DNA of 64,000 nucleotides, taken from positions 372,001 through 436,000 of the forward strand of contig JBCBVY010000004.1 of NCBI GenBank assembly GCA_039817385.1, read 5' to 3'. The notes under the pieces were generated by a model. The model ran no database searches. It was not told where the DNA came from and saw only the letters and a list, made by a program, of their open reading frames with translations. Numbering within the stretch: the stretch's first letter is position 1; every line of letters begins with the position of its first letter. Both the position numbers and the translations under genes were made by a program. This DNA comes from JBCBCP01 sp039817385 (GTDB lineage Bacteria; Pseudomonadota; Alphaproteobacteria; Rhodobacterales; Rhodobacteraceae). Of this stretch, positions 25,605 to 34,319 are shown piece after piece.

Positions 25605-26987
25605 ATGCCTCAGCAGACAACACCGAAGCCCCGCGCGCGCATCGGACGGCTGCCCGCCGCTTTAGCCAATCATACACCACAGATCATCATGCGCCGGCCG
25701 GACTCGCTGCGGCGGTATCAGCGGAACGCGCGCAAACACCCGCCGCAGCAGATCGCGCTGATAAAGAGCTCTATGGTCAGTTTTGGGTTCATGAACCCCA
25801 TGCTTTTGGATCGAAACGACGAGATCATTGCGGGACATGGCCGGCTTGAGGCGGCGTTGGAACTTGGACTGGAAGTTGTGCCGACGGTGCAAGCGTCCCA
25901 CCTATCGGAAAGCCAGGTACGCGCCTACCGTCTTGCGGACAACAAAATCGCGGAGAAGTCTGAGTGGGATGAGGGGCTGCTGCAAATCGAGCTCTCGGCT
26001 CTCGTGGACCTCGACGCGGCGGGTGAGCTTGATTTTGACATCGGTGCGATCGGGTTTGAAACCGCAGAACTTGATCTTCTGATTGATCAGCCTGACGCTA
26101 CTGAAGAGGCTGAAGTCGCCCCGTTGCCGAAACCGGACCCCATCTCACGGCTCGGCGACCTTTGGATTTTGGGCAACCACAAGATCCTGTGCGGATCCGC
26201 TCTCGATGTATCGACATACAAGCATTTGCTGAGCAACGAGATAGCACGCCTCACGATCACCGATCCTCCGTACAACGTTCCGGTGGCAGGACATATTCGT
26301 GATACCGCATCCGGCCACCGTGAGTTTGCGATGGCTTCAGGTGAAATGTCCAACGAGGAGGAATTCGCCGCCTTCCTTCATACCTTTCTGACTTTGGCAC
26401 GTGACCGATCCGCTCCTGGCAGCCTCATAATGTCCTTCATGGATTGGCGGCACATCGCCGCGCTTGATCAGGCAGCAGACCGAGCTGGCCTGGACCACAT
26501 CAATCTTTGTGTATGGGTCAAAACCAATGGCGGGATGGGCAGCCTTTATCGGTCGCAACACGAGCTCTGCGGTGTGTATCGCGCACCGGGCGGCGCGCAT
26601 CTAAACAACGTGCAGCTCGGAAAGCACGGCCGGTACCGGACCAATGTTTGGCAATATGCCGGCGTCAACACGTTTCGACGGGGCCGCGTCTCCGACCTGA
26701 TCGATCACCCGACCGTCAAACCGACAGCCATGATTGCGGATGCGATCCGGGACGTGACCAACCGCGATGACATCGTCCTCGACCCATTCGGAGGATCGGG
26801 CTCCACGTTGCTTGCTGCAGAACGCTCGGGCCGTCGCGCGCGCCTCATTGAACTTGAGCCCCGCTACGTCGATGTCGCGATCCGGCGCTGGCAGGACATG
26901 ACAGGCCATAATGCCGAACATGCGGACACGGGTGAGACGTGGAACGACCGCACCAACCGCCTCCAAGAGGAGGTGTTCCATGAGTAA
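25605..26987 (+). CDS. ParB-domain fused DNA methyltransferase, phage type
   Basis: The protein has 460 residues from the ATG at 25605, with AGGAG 7 bases upstream. Residues 30-115 form a ParB/sulfiredoxin-like nuclease fold (NARKHPPQQIALIKSS, AGHGRLEAA, RLADNKIAE). The rest is an N6-adenine or N4-cytosine methyltransferase of the beta type: catalytic TDPPYNVP near residue 223 and the SAM-binding DPFGGSGSTLLAAE near 393. Such ParB-methylases are encoded beside terminase genes in alphaproteobacterial prophages and probably modify phage DNA. The gene overlaps the following DUF5681 frame by 8 bases and is first in a three-gene module. Confidence 0.9.
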   Translation: MPQQTTPKPRARIGRLPAALANHTPQIIMRRPDSLRRYQRNARKHPPQQIALIKSSMVSFGFMNPMLLDRNDEIIAGHGRLEAALELGLEVVPTVQASHLSESQVRAYRLADNKIAEKSEWDEGLLQIELSALVDLDAAGELDFDIGAIGFETAELDLLIDQPDATEEAEVAPLPKPDPISRLGDLWILGNHKILCGSALDVSTYKHLLSNEIARLTITDPPYNVPVAGHIRDTASGHREFAMASGEMSNEEEFAAFLHTFLTLARDRSAPGSLIMSFMDWRHIAALDQAADRAGLDHINLCVWVKTNGGMGSLYRSQHELCGVYRAPGGAHLNNVQLGKHGRYRTNVWQYAGVNTFRRGRVSDLIDHPTVKPTAMIADAIRDVTNRDDIVLDPFGGSGSTLLAAERSGRRARLIELEPRYVDVAIRRWQDMTGHNAEHADTGETWNDRTNRLQEEVFHE

Positions 26988-27394
26988 GCGCGATTACGAG
27001 GTCGGCTATGGGAAGCCGCCGAAATCCGGGCAATTCAAGAAGGGCAAATCCGGCAATCCGAACGGACGCCCAAAGGGGCGCAAATCGATTGGTCAGGCAA
27101 TCGAGGAGGTGCTCAACCAAAAGATCACAATCAAAAAAAGATGGTCGGCCCCTGAAGATCACCGCAAAAGAGGCGCTTGCGCAGCGATTGCTCAAAGACA
27201 GCCTTCAGGGAGATGCGCGCGCAACGGAACAGCTTCTGAAGTTCGGAAGCCTTGGGCAGTCGTTTCTTTCGGACGGCGTACAAACGACGCCGAGCAAAGA
27301 GGAGGACGAGGCCCTGATCCGCGAGATGCTGGTCATGGCGGGCCAGGTCGCTGCCAGTGGCGATGACGAGGCTGATGATGACACAAGCCCTTAA
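26980..27394 (+). pseudogene. DUF5681-domain phage protein split by a frameshift in an A7 run
   Basis: The first frame starts at ATG 26980 and encodes MSKRDYEVGYGKPPKSGQFK and the DUF5681 signature GKSGNPNGRPKGRKS, then reaches a run of seven A at about 27131-27137. After the run the sense continues in the +1 frame (DGRPLKITAKEALAQRLLKD and ARATEQLLKFGSLG) to a stop at 27394. With six A instead of seven the two halves join into one 137-residue protein. DUF5681 proteins regularly lie between ParB-methylases and terminases in these modules. This is either a decayed gene, transcriptional slippage on the A run, or a sequencing error. Confidence 0.75.
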
Positions 27395-28793
27395 CAGCTC
27401 GCAGTTGGCACAGCTCTCGAGCGCCATCCAGCGCCAGAACTTCTATCTGTTCATGAAACAGGGCTTCGCGAGCACGCATCCCGGCAGGACACTGTCGGAA
27501 GACGATTATCTCGAGGCACTTGGGTTTGCGCTCCAGAACACCGTTGAGACACCCGGCGGCCGCCTGATGGTGACGATGCCGCCGCGCTACCTCAAGTCGT
27601 TCGCGGCATCGGTTGCCCTGCCCGCTTGGTTGATCGGTAAGAACCCTACGCTCAAGATCGTTGTCGCAACATACGCGGACGGGCTGGCGCAGGATCACGC
27701 TCGGCAATTTCGACGCCTGATTTTGTCAGGGCACTATCAGCGCGTCTTTCCCGGGCTTGCCACACAGAACTTGACCGGGTCTTTGCTCAACTGTGTCACG
27801 CGGGGAGGCGGCGGCCGCCGCGCAGTTACAGTGGGCGGAACGGTCACCGGCCTCGGTGCCGACATCCTCATCGTCGATGACATCATGAAGGCGAGTGATG
27901 CGACTTCCGATGTCCGGCGCGAAGAAGCGCGCAGGTTCTTTGATGAAACCCTCTACACGCGGCTCAACAATAAAGCGGAAGGGCAGATCATCGTCGTGGG
28001 CCAAAGGCTCCATCAGGACGACATCATCGCCCACCTGGCCGAACGGCAGACATTCGAGAACCTGAACTTGCCAGCGATCGCGGAGAGCGAGACCACGCAT
28101 CAGCTCTACAACGGCTATGTCTGGAACCGTGACCGGGGAGAAGTCTTGGCCCGGAACCACGAGGACGCTAACGCTTTAGAGAGGATCAAGGCGGACATGG
28201 GCGAGTCGGCATTTCGGACGCAATATCAGCAAGATCCGGCCTCCGCCGGAAGTGCGATGTTGAACGCCGAAAAGCTCACTCTGCTCAGCCGCAAAGACTT
28301 ACCTGACGCATGGCTTCACATCGTTCAAACTTGGGACACGGCCATCAAGGATGGACCGAACTGCGACTACTCAGTCGGTATGGCATTCGGATGGGACGAC
28401 ACCCGCTGGGTGCTGCTCGACGTCGTACGCCGCCGAATGAACTTCGCGGATCTTAAGGTTGCCGCACGACGATTCTGTACGAAGTGGTCCGCCGCGCGCG
28501 TACTTGTGGAAGACAGTGCCAACGGATCCGCTTTGGTCCTCGATCTCAGAAAGGAGAAGCTTCCGTTCAAAACGCTTTCAGTGAAAGGATCGAAAGAGGA
28601 GCGCTTCGCGATCGCGGCCGAATACCTGGAAACAGGTAAAATCGCGTTGCTCGAGGATGCGCCGTATTTTCAAGACCTGCGCCGAGAGCTTCTGTCGTTC
28701 CCAACAGGCCGACACGATGTCCAAGTCGACGCACTAAGCCTTTTCGTGAGACGATTGCGCCTCCCTCGGCCGCTGTTTCCCAAGAAGCGATAG
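27375..28793 (+). CDS. Phage terminase large subunit
   Basis: The protein has 472 residues from the ATG at 27375, behind GAGG, overlapping the DUF5681 frame. The ATPase half has a Walker A-like MPPRYLKS near residue 68 (usually PPRHGKS), a Walker B ILIVDD near 165 and the coupling VVGQRLHQDD. The C-terminal nuclease half begins QTWDTAIKDG (RNase H-like first Asp near 320), with later VLVEDSANGS. The enzyme packages DNA into phage heads. No portal, capsid, tail or lysis gene follows, so the module is an isolated remnant or is used for something else. Confidence 0.9.
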   Translation: MMTQALNSSQLAQLSSAIQRQNFYLFMKQGFASTHPGRTLSEDDYLEALGFALQNTVETPGGRLMVTMPPRYLKSFAASVALPAWLIGKNPTLKIVVATYADGLAQDHARQFRRLILSGHYQRVFPGLATQNLTGSLLNCVTRGGGGRRAVTVGGTVTGLGADILIVDDIMKASDATSDVRREEARRFFDETLYTRLNNKAEGQIIVVGQRLHQDDIIAHLAERQTFENLNLPAIAESETTHQLYNGYVWNRDRGEVLARNHEDANALERIKADMGESAFRTQYQQDPASAGSAMLNAEKLTLLSRKDLPDAWLHIVQTWDTAIKDGPNCDYSVGMAFGWDDTRWVLLDVVRRRMNFADLKVAARRFCTKWSAARVLVEDSANGSALVLDLRKEKLPFKTLSVKGSKEERFAIAAEYLETGKIALLEDAPYFQDLRRELLSFPTGRHDVQVDALSLFVRRLRLPRPLFPKKR

Positions 28794-28831
28794 GGGTTTA
28801 CGGCCCGCCTTGGGCAGCGAACAATTGCAAT

Positions 28832-29293
28832 TCATACGCTGTGCACAGGACTGCAGCGTGTAGCGAAGCTCCGACCGGCCGCAAGCAAGTCTGTCGCACA
28901 GTTGCCTTCGCAGACCAGTTGGGCGGATGTCGCGGCGCCCGATGCGCGATCGTGCCGCAGATCTTGGATCATTTGAACGAAGTGGCGTTCGTCTGCGGTC
29001 ACAATAGCTGCGCAACAGTGGCAGCGGGAATTGGAGACGTGAAAACAAGACCACTGTGGCCTGCGCATGGTCTTTACCACGTTCAAGGCTTTGCGCATCA
29101 TCTCGCTATTAGCCGGCCCAGGAAAAAACGCCTCCGCTTGGAGGATCGGATTGATCCAGGCGCTCCGATTGCCTGTGAACGCGACAATGAAAATTTTTGC
29201 CGCGGTGAGAAACCCATGTTCAACCAGCGCTAGCTCAAGGGCACCGATTGGCGTCTCACCAGCACGGCGCTGTGCATTGCATCCCTCAGCCAT
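28832..29293 (-). CDS. Uncharacterised Cys-rich protein, paralogue of the gene at 36495
   Basis: The 153-residue product aligns over most of its length with the protein at 36495-36986. Shared blocks are HGFLTAAKIFIVAFTGN versus YGFLCAARYFFVAFSGN, ILQAEAFFP versus ILNADAFFP, and CFHVSNSRCHCC versus CFHFSNPSCPCC followed by IVT-DERH-VQ. Conservation between two separate loci is the main evidence that it is a gene. The C-F-H-x-S-N-x-x-C-x-C-C motif could bind zinc, an iron-sulfur cluster or haem. There is no signal peptide, so it is probably cytoplasmic. Both copies flank the iron-uptake island. No function is known to me. Confidence 0.72.
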   Translation of the reverse strand: MAEGCNAQRRAGETPIGALELALVEHGFLTAAKIFIVAFTGNRSAWINPILQAEAFFPGPANSEMMRKALNVVKTMRRPQWSCFHVSNSRCHCCAAIVTADERHFVQMIQDLRHDRASGAATSAQLVCEGNCATDLLAAGRSFATRCSPVHSV

Positions 29294-29536
29294 GTGTCAC
29301 GTCTCTCGCCTCGAAGCTTTGTGTCGCCAATCGCGGCATATGCCCGAAGACATGCGCATAGTTCCTGAAACCTACCCTCGCGACACACGGGAGGCGCATC
29401 CGGGCGTCAGGGACAAGACCCACCAATGGCTAAGCGCCAAACAATTCTTTCGTGCACAGGCCTAGTGGGTCCGTCTCGAAATCGAACGCGCATTCGAAAA
29501 AGCGATGGCGCTCCAAAACGCGCCCGTTTGTCGTTT
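29294..29536. other. Intergenic region at the left end of the iron island
   Basis: These 243 bases lie between the upstream side of the Cys-rich gene (minus strand) and the 3' end of the DUF1513 gene. The promoter of the Cys-rich gene must lie here. I see no further gene and no clear copy of the iron box in it. Confidence 0.4.
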
Positions 29537-30589
29537 CTACACACGAACAAGGTGGTTATCGAAGGCAACAGGGTGCAACGCGCGCCGATCAAGCCGGCCT
29601 GACGCCAAGGCATGAACATGCCCAAGACCGTCGGTGATCAGGGTCTGCCCGTCAGACATCGCCACACCGCACCCGTCTGGAGCGTTCAGGGTTTGCAGCT
29701 TGCCCGATGAAACGCTCAGAACGATGCCGCCGCGCGGCGCGGTTGCGGTCCAATCTGCGCCGCTTGCCGCGACGCTGCCGATATAGCCCATGAGCCGACG
29801 GTGCATCCGTTCTTCGACGTGCACGGCATCAAGCTGACCCCCGCGGCACAGCGCCAAAAGCGGCGGGGCTTCGAACACATCGCCCTGCCATTGAAACCCG
29901 CACAGAACCTCGCCACCTGGCAGCGCCGCAATGTGGCGCAGGGAATTCAGGCGATCGGGCCCCTCGACACGGCCCAAGATCTGCGCCGAGGCATCCATAA
30001 AGGTCAGGTTGGGGCGCATCGTGCCCAGGTTCAGTTTCGCGCGGCCTGTTGCCGGATGCGTTCGGATACCCCCGTTCGCAACGGCAAACCCACCAGTGTC
30101 GAGCCGAATAATCTCGTGCGGGCCAACGCCGCCCGATGGAACCTCAGCCACACGCTGGTAGCTTTTCCGGCGGTCCCAAATCCCGACGATACCGCGCCCG
30201 GTGGTCAGGTCATTTTCGGTTGTCAGCAGGTATGTACCATCCGCGGTAAAGGCCGCATGGCCGTAGAAATGACGGTCCGCCGGTGTCTTCAACTGCTGCA
30301 GGACCCGCCCACCCGCACAATCGATAACAAGCGCAAAGGTGCCGGGCCGACGGGCAATGTGGACCGCTTCAGCCGCGAACGGATGCGCCGCGGCGGCGTG
30401 TCCGCGTGCGGGAAGCGGCTGGCGAAATGCAACAGAGCCGTCTGCGCGCAGGCCGATTAGGGCAAAATGCCCCTCACCCGTCTTTGCAGCGGTTAGCGCA
30501 ACCGGATGCCCCATATCCGCCCAACTTGCACCGGGCGCGAGTGCCGCCGCGCCAAGCCCTACGAGGAAACCGCGCCGGTCTTGCATCAA
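29537..30589 (-). CDS. DUF1513 domain-containing protein with Tat signal
   Basis: This 350-residue protein starts MMQDRRGFLVGLGAAALAPG, a twin-arginine signal peptide, so it is exported folded. The mature part has repeated beta-strand blocks (GHAAFTADGTYLLTTENDL, GPHEIIRLDTGGFAVANGG) typical of DUF1513, which adopts a propeller-like fold. It is the last gene of a minus-strand operon with a di-haem oxidoreductase and an imelysin-like protein and overlaps the latter by 4 bases. In many alphaproteobacteria this gene set lies together in iron-uptake loci and a periplasmic role in iron handling is assumed; the exact role is not known. Confidence 0.87.
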   Translation of the reverse strand: MMQDRRGFLVGLGAAALAPGASWADMGHPVALTAAKTGEGHFALIGLRADGSVAFRQPLPARGHAAAAHPFAAEAVHIARRPGTFALVIDCAGGRVLQQLKTPADRHFYGHAAFTADGTYLLTTENDLTTGRGIVGIWDRRKSYQRVAEVPSGGVGPHEIIRLDTGGFAVANGGIRTHPATGRAKLNLGTMRPNLTFMDASAQILGRVEGPDRLNSLRHIAALPGGEVLCGFQWQGDVFEAPPLLALCRGGQLDAVHVEERMHRRLMGYIGSVAASGADWTATAPRGGIVLSVSSGKLQTLNAPDGCGVAMSDGQTLITDGLGHVHALASGRLDRRALHPVAFDNHLVRV

Positions 30590-31557
30590 TCACCGTCAAG
30601 CGCGTTGAAGCCGGCGCTGATACCAAGTGGCCGTCCGATCTCGTCGATCACGGCGACTTGCACGGTGCGGACGGCTTGCTGGAGCAGCTCGACTTCAAAC
30701 CGTCCTGCGGGGTCCGCGACATTTGCGAAATCAGGAGCCGTGACCGCGTTCGCCCGTGCGCGGGCTGCCGCGAAGGCAGCACGAGTCTTGGGCAGGTCGC
30801 TGCCCGTCATGGTCACAGCAAGCTCGTCAAGCGCTGAGAGTGCGATGCGCACATGCCCCAATGAGCGTTGAGATAGCCGGGCTTCGGCGCGGCGTGGCCT
30901 TGGCCTATCAAAGGTGCCCAAGGGGCGCCCAAGGCGCTGATCGTGCAGGAATTCGAGGCCCGTCGACAGCGCGGTGTAAAGCGCGCGCTGCACCTCGGGC
31001 TCGGACTGAAACCGCTCATTTCCGGGGGCACCGGGCTGTGTCATCAGCAGCGCAAAAGCTGGCCATTCGGACTGCAGCAGCTCTGCCTTGCGCGCGAGGC
31101 TTTGCGTGATGGCCCGCGTCAGATCGCACGCATAGGCCGCATTCGACTGCGGCGTGAAGAGCATCCATTCAAGCGCCGGAAAACCCTGCGCGGCGGCCGA
31201 CACGTTATCAAAACTGTCCGGGTCACGCGCAATCGGGTCTTCGGAAATGGATAGCCGGGCGATGGCTTTCGGCACAGACCCGCGCGGATCGGGCCAGAAA
31301 TCCATATCAAGCGAAAGCCCTTTGTCCTCGATTGGGCCGAACTGGATGTGGCTGACGCGCATCCAGGCATCGCGCGCAGCGTGGTAGGGTTCGCGCAGCC
31401 CATCCGGCGCACAATCTGCGGCGGCGGCACTTGCCAAAAGGGCGGTCTGTTCCGCCAGCGCGGCATGTCCGGGGAGAATATGCCGATCCAAAACCGCGGT
31501 GACATCAGCAGCGGCTGGTGCGGCCAAGAGGCAAGCAAACAAGGCGAAACGCATCAA
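30586..31557 (-). CDS. Imelysin family protein, M75-like (GFPALE variant)
   Basis: The protein has 323 residues with a Sec signal peptide (MMRFALFACLLAAPAAADV). The imelysin/insulin-cleaving membrane protein family has a characteristic GxHxxE motif; here the corresponding segment reads QGFPALEWMLF near residue 136, so the His is replaced. That variant is usual in the copy found with the di-haem oxidoreductase. Imelysins such as IrpA are periplasmic, iron-regulated and linked to iron uptake rather than protease activity. The gene overlaps its neighbours on both sides by 4 bases, so three genes are coupled. Confidence 0.88.
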   Translation of the reverse strand: MMRFALFACLLAAPAAADVTAVLDRHILPGHAALAEQTALLASAAAADCAPDGLREPYHAARDAWMRVSHIQFGPIEDKGLSLDMDFWPDPRGSVPKAIARLSISEDPIARDPDSFDNVSAAAQGFPALEWMLFTPQSNAAYACDLTRAITQSLARKAELLQSEWPAFALLMTQPGAPGNERFQSEPEVQRALYTALSTGLEFLHDQRLGRPLGTFDRPRPRRAEARLSQRSLGHVRIALSALDELAVTMTGSDLPKTRAAFAAARARANAVTAPDFANVADPAGRFEVELLQQAVRTVQVAVIDEIGRPLGISAGFNALDGD

Positions 31558-33080
31558 AGGCTCTCCAAAAAGCGGATCAGCGCGGCGCGGTCCGCCGGTG
31601 GCATGTCGATGACGCGCTGCTTTTGCGCCTCAGCCTCCCCACCGTGCCACAGCACGGCCTCAAGCAGCGACCGCGCGCGCCCATCATGCAGGAAATAGGT
31701 GTGTCCGGACACCTGCTGTGTCAGCCCGATGCCCCAAAGCGGCGGCGTGCGCCATTCCCGGCCCGAAGCCCGCCCCTCTGGGAGCCCGTCCGCAAGTCCG
31801 GGACCCATATCGTGCAGCAGCATATTGGTGTAGGGCCAAATCAGTTGAAAGCTCTGCTCTGGCTGGTCTTCCAGACGATGGGTCACGAATTTCGGGGTAT
31901 GGCAGGAAATACATCCCGTCTCATAGAAGACGCGCTTGCCATGCAGGACCTGCGGGTCATCCACATCGCGCCGCGCAGGCACGGCGAGGTTGGACGAATA
32001 AAAACTGACCAGCCTCAGCCCCTCCAGCCCGACCTCTGCCCCGTCATGAACCGACGTGTTGCCATCTGGGGCCGCGCGGCAGGCGGTTTGCGCATCGGTG
32101 CAATCCCCTGCCCCGTCCGGAAAGAGCGGGCTAGAAATGCCGATATCGCCCGAGAAGGCCGAGGCCGACTGTTCCCAGACCGAGGGCTGCCCCGCCTTCA
32201 GGCCAAACCGGCCAAGCATCGGAACGCCATATTCCGCGGACATCACGATTTGCGGGCGACCCGAAATACCGTCGCCATCAGTGTCGTTCGGATCAGCCAG
32301 CGCGAGGATATCAGCGGCCGGAATGGCATCCAGCAGACCAAGGCCAATCATCTGCGGCGCAACGCGCGGGGACAGGCGCGCGTCCGGGTGCAAGGCGCCG
32401 TAGGCCGGATCATTGATCCGGTACTCCGGCTTGCGCAAAGTTGCCGTCTCGCCCCCGGATAAGGGAACTTCGATCTCGGTATAGGTCACACCAAGCTGGC
32501 CCTCGGCGGGCACACCGGCGACAGAGCGATCCTGAAGCTGCCCCCCGTAGACCGGATCGGGATGCGTTGCCAGCCAGCCTTCGATAGCCGGGGCATCGCC
32601 GCCAGGCACCGCGATCCGCAAGAGCATCGACGTGGCGCTATCCGCCGGCCCTTGGGGCGGATGCCCGCGCCCATCCTTCAAATGGCAGCGCTGGCAAGCG
32701 CGCGCATTGAAGAGCGGGCCAAGCCCGTCAGAGGCCAGCGTTGAGGACGGCGATGACACCCAGAGCTTTTTGAAAAGCCCGTTGCCAACCTTGAAATCCA
32801 GCTCACGCTCGAAGTCGATATTGCCCGACGGCTGGCTGAACGCATCCGCGTTGCGCCGCAAACGCACCGTCGCCGCGCCCGCCGGGTTGCGCTCGAATCG
32901 CTCTGCTTGGCTGAAATCGGTGGTCGGCACGGTGACGCGGGCGATCCGTTCAGCTTCCGAGGCCGTACGTGGAACCACCGGGAGGTGTAAATCCAAGATT
33001 TCTGCCTGCGCGTCAGTCGAAATTGACACAAGTGCGGCAAGAAAACCGATTCCAAGGGTTGCGCGATATTTCATACCCAA
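31554..33080 (-). CDS. Di-haem oxidoreductase (DHOR) family c-type cytochrome
   Basis: This 508-residue periplasmic protein has a signal peptide ending STDAQA and two haem-attachment motifs. They are CQRCH near residue 135 (RACQRCHLKDGRGH) and CISCH near 396 (ETGCISCHTPKF), each with extended family sequence. It belongs to the DHOR (so-called thiol oxidoreductase) group, related to MauG/CcpA peroxidases. It is first in an operon with an imelysin and DUF1513, a combination common in iron-uptake loci. A ferrous or ferric iron redox step in the periplasm is a reasonable inference. A weak Iron-Rhodo-like site lies immediately upstream. Confidence 0.9.
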   Translation of the reverse strand: MGMKYRATLGIGFLAALVSISTDAQAEILDLHLPVVPRTASEAERIARVTVPTTDFSQAERFERNPAGAATVRLRRNADAFSQPSGNIDFERELDFKVGNGLFKKLWVSSPSSTLASDGLGPLFNARACQRCHLKDGRGHPPQGPADSATSMLLRIAVPGGDAPAIEGWLATHPDPVYGGQLQDRSVAGVPAEGQLGVTYTEIEVPLSGGETATLRKPEYRINDPAYGALHPDARLSPRVAPQMIGLGLLDAIPAADILALADPNDTDGDGISGRPQIVMSAEYGVPMLGRFGLKAGQPSVWEQSASAFSGDIGISSPLFPDGAGDCTDAQTACRAAPDGNTSVHDGAEVGLEGLRLVSFYSSNLAVPARRDVDDPQVLHGKRVFYETGCISCHTPKFVTHRLEDQPEQSFQLIWPYTNMLLHDMGPGLADGLPEGRASGREWRTPPLWGIGLTQQVSGHTYFLHDGRARSLLEAVLWHGGEAEAQKQRVIDMPPADRAALIRFLESL

Positions 33081-33094
33081 TAAATATACTCAGG
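33077..33094. promoter_or_regulatory. Weak Iron-Rhodo-box-like site before the DHOR operon
   Basis: CCAATAAATATACTCAGG shares the TCAGG end and AT-rich core of the better sites at 36139 and 37054, but diverges in the left half. It sits in the 60-base gap between the divergent DHOR gene and the gene at 33141. Confidence 0.35.
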
Positions 33095-33140
33095 AAAGTG
33101 CGATGGCGACCGTTTTTGTCGTCATCCTGAGGATACACGA

Positions 33141-33569
33141 ATGAACCCCCTTCGCCTCGATCTCGCGCCGGCCGCGCGGCCCGCGTCAAATCCGGCGCCC
33201 GCCTCGCAGGATGTCGCGTTTCTGAACCACCTGCGGTTCACGGCGATGGGGTGCCGTGTCAAACCGCGGACAGATCTGTTCAAGGCTTGTGCGCTGCTTC
33301 ACGCCGACCGCACAACGGCGCGCGAGGCGTATTCCGACGCCTTGATGCGGTGCCTGAATGATGCGCTGGGCGTCCGTGTGGTGATGCTGAGCCCCGGAGA
33401 GGCCGAACGCACCTTTGACGAGGATTGGCTGATCAGTCTGGGGCGTGCCTGCGCGCGCCGGGATGAAGCTAGTATCGCCTTTTTGCTCAACTCTCGCGTC
33501 GAGCGCGAAAACCGGCGCATGATCCGGTTTCTGGTAACCCGGATTGCCGAGTGTTTTGGTCTGAATTAG
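33141..33569 (+). CDS. Uncharacterised protein next to dps
   Basis: This 142-residue protein is Pro/Ala-rich in the first 25 residues and mostly helical after that (DLFKACALLHADRTTAREAYSDALMRC, SIAFLLNSRVERENRRMIRFLV). No signal peptide or membrane span is visible. It diverges from the DHOR operon with only 60 bases between them and is followed by dps. Coding character is supported by a well-placed start, steady codon use and its location in an iron locus. I do not recognise the family; a small iron-responsive cytoplasmic protein is as far as I can go. Confidence 0.7.
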   Translation: MNPLRLDLAPAARPASNPAPASQDVAFLNHLRFTAMGCRVKPRTDLFKACALLHADRTTAREAYSDALMRCLNDALGVRVVMLSPGEAERTFDEDWLISLGRACARRDEASIAFLLNSRVERENRRMIRFLVTRIAECFGLN

Positions 33570-33582
33570 AATTATTCTAATT
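33564..33582. promoter_or_regulatory. ICE-like palindrome (candidate Irr site) upstream of dps
   Basis: TTAGAA-TTA-TTCTAA, flanked by AA and TT, is a palindrome with a 3-base centre and matches the iron-control element bound by Irr (TTTAGAA-N3-TTCTAAA). It overlaps the stop codon of the preceding gene and lies 90 bases before the dps start. Irr represses iron-storage genes when haem and iron are low in alphaproteobacteria. Confidence 0.75.
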
Positions 33583-33671
33583 TCCTCTTGTCAGCTGTAT
33601 CGCTGTGGCTAAGTACGTTTCAGCAAGCCAGCGACATGCAAGCCAGCGTACATCGAATGAGGGAGTAGGGC

Positions 33672-34142
33672 ATGACCCAAACAGCTGTTGCGCTGTCCAC
33701 ATACGCGCGGACCGCCATTGCGGATGCATTGAACCAGTCGGTCGCAGAGACCGCGGTTACCACCATGCTGGCGCAGAATTTTCACTGGAACGTGACCGGC
33801 ATGGGCTTTGGTCCGCTTCACGCGCTGTTCCAGGAGATCTACGAAGACCATTTCCAGGCGCAAGACGATCTGGCAGAGCGGATCAAGGCGCTTCAGGCGC
33901 GCGCCGAAGGCACGCTTGCCGGAATGCTCGAACGCTCCAAGGTCGGCGAGCACGATGGCCACGCAACCGACAAGGAAATGATTGCCGCGATGCAGAAAGC
34001 GCAAGAGACACTTGCCGCGACGCTGGCGCAGACCGGGCAGCTTGCGGCAGAGCATGGCGACACGCTGACCGAAGATCTGGCGATTGCGCGTGGCCAGAAC
34101 CACGAGAAATTCGCGTGGATGCTGCGGGCACACCTGGCCTGA
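33672..34142 (+). CDS. dps: Dps family DNA-binding ferritin
   Basis: This 156-residue cytoplasmic protein has the Dps ferroxidase segment AQNFHWNVTGMGFGPLHALF near residues 36-55 and the paired EDHFQAQDDLAERI stretch that supplies the other metal ligands. It forms a 12-subunit shell that oxidises and stores iron with peroxide and protects DNA. A GGGAGTAGGGC ribosome binding site precedes the ATG. It is alone in its transcription unit, behind a near-perfect ICE palindrome, so Irr control is expected and distinguishes it from the uptake genes around it. Confidence 0.93.
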   Translation: MTQTAVALSTYARTAIADALNQSVAETAVTTMLAQNFHWNVTGMGFGPLHALFQEIYEDHFQAQDDLAERIKALQARAEGTLAGMLERSKVGEHDGHATDKEMIAAMQKAQETLAATLAQTGQLAAEHGDTLTEDLAIARGQNHEKFAWMLRAHLA

Positions 34143-34150
34143 CCAAGCAG

Positions 34151-34183
34151 AAAAAGGCGAGAGCGCCCGCCAGCGCCCTCGCC
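34151..34183 (-). terminator. Rho-independent terminator of the imelysin/hemP operon
   Basis: On the minus strand a hairpin of GGCGAG-(C)-GCGC paired with GCGC-(T)-CTCGCC ends in TTTTT. It lies about 135 bases after the imelysin stop at 34320, and the T-run orientation shows it serves the minus-strand unit; it is also just after the dps stop. Confidence 0.75.
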
Positions 34184-34262
34184 TGAAAAGCCGACGGGAG
34201 CCACCTGCGCCGCCCAGCCACCAGTTTTGGCAGCCAAGCGGCCCGGCAGCGACCCGAAGCGA

Positions 34263-34300
34263 GGTCAAGCCAGCGCGTGCAGACGTGGTCTGGCTTGACC
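34263..34300. repeat. Inverted repeat between converging dps and imelysin genes
   Basis: GGTCAAGCCA (34263-34272) is repeated inverted as TGGCTTGACC (34291-34300), a perfect 10-base stem with an 18-base loop. It could be an additional terminator or mRNA-stabilising hairpin. Confidence 0.55.
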
Positions 34301-34319
34301 GCCTTTGACCGTACCGGCG

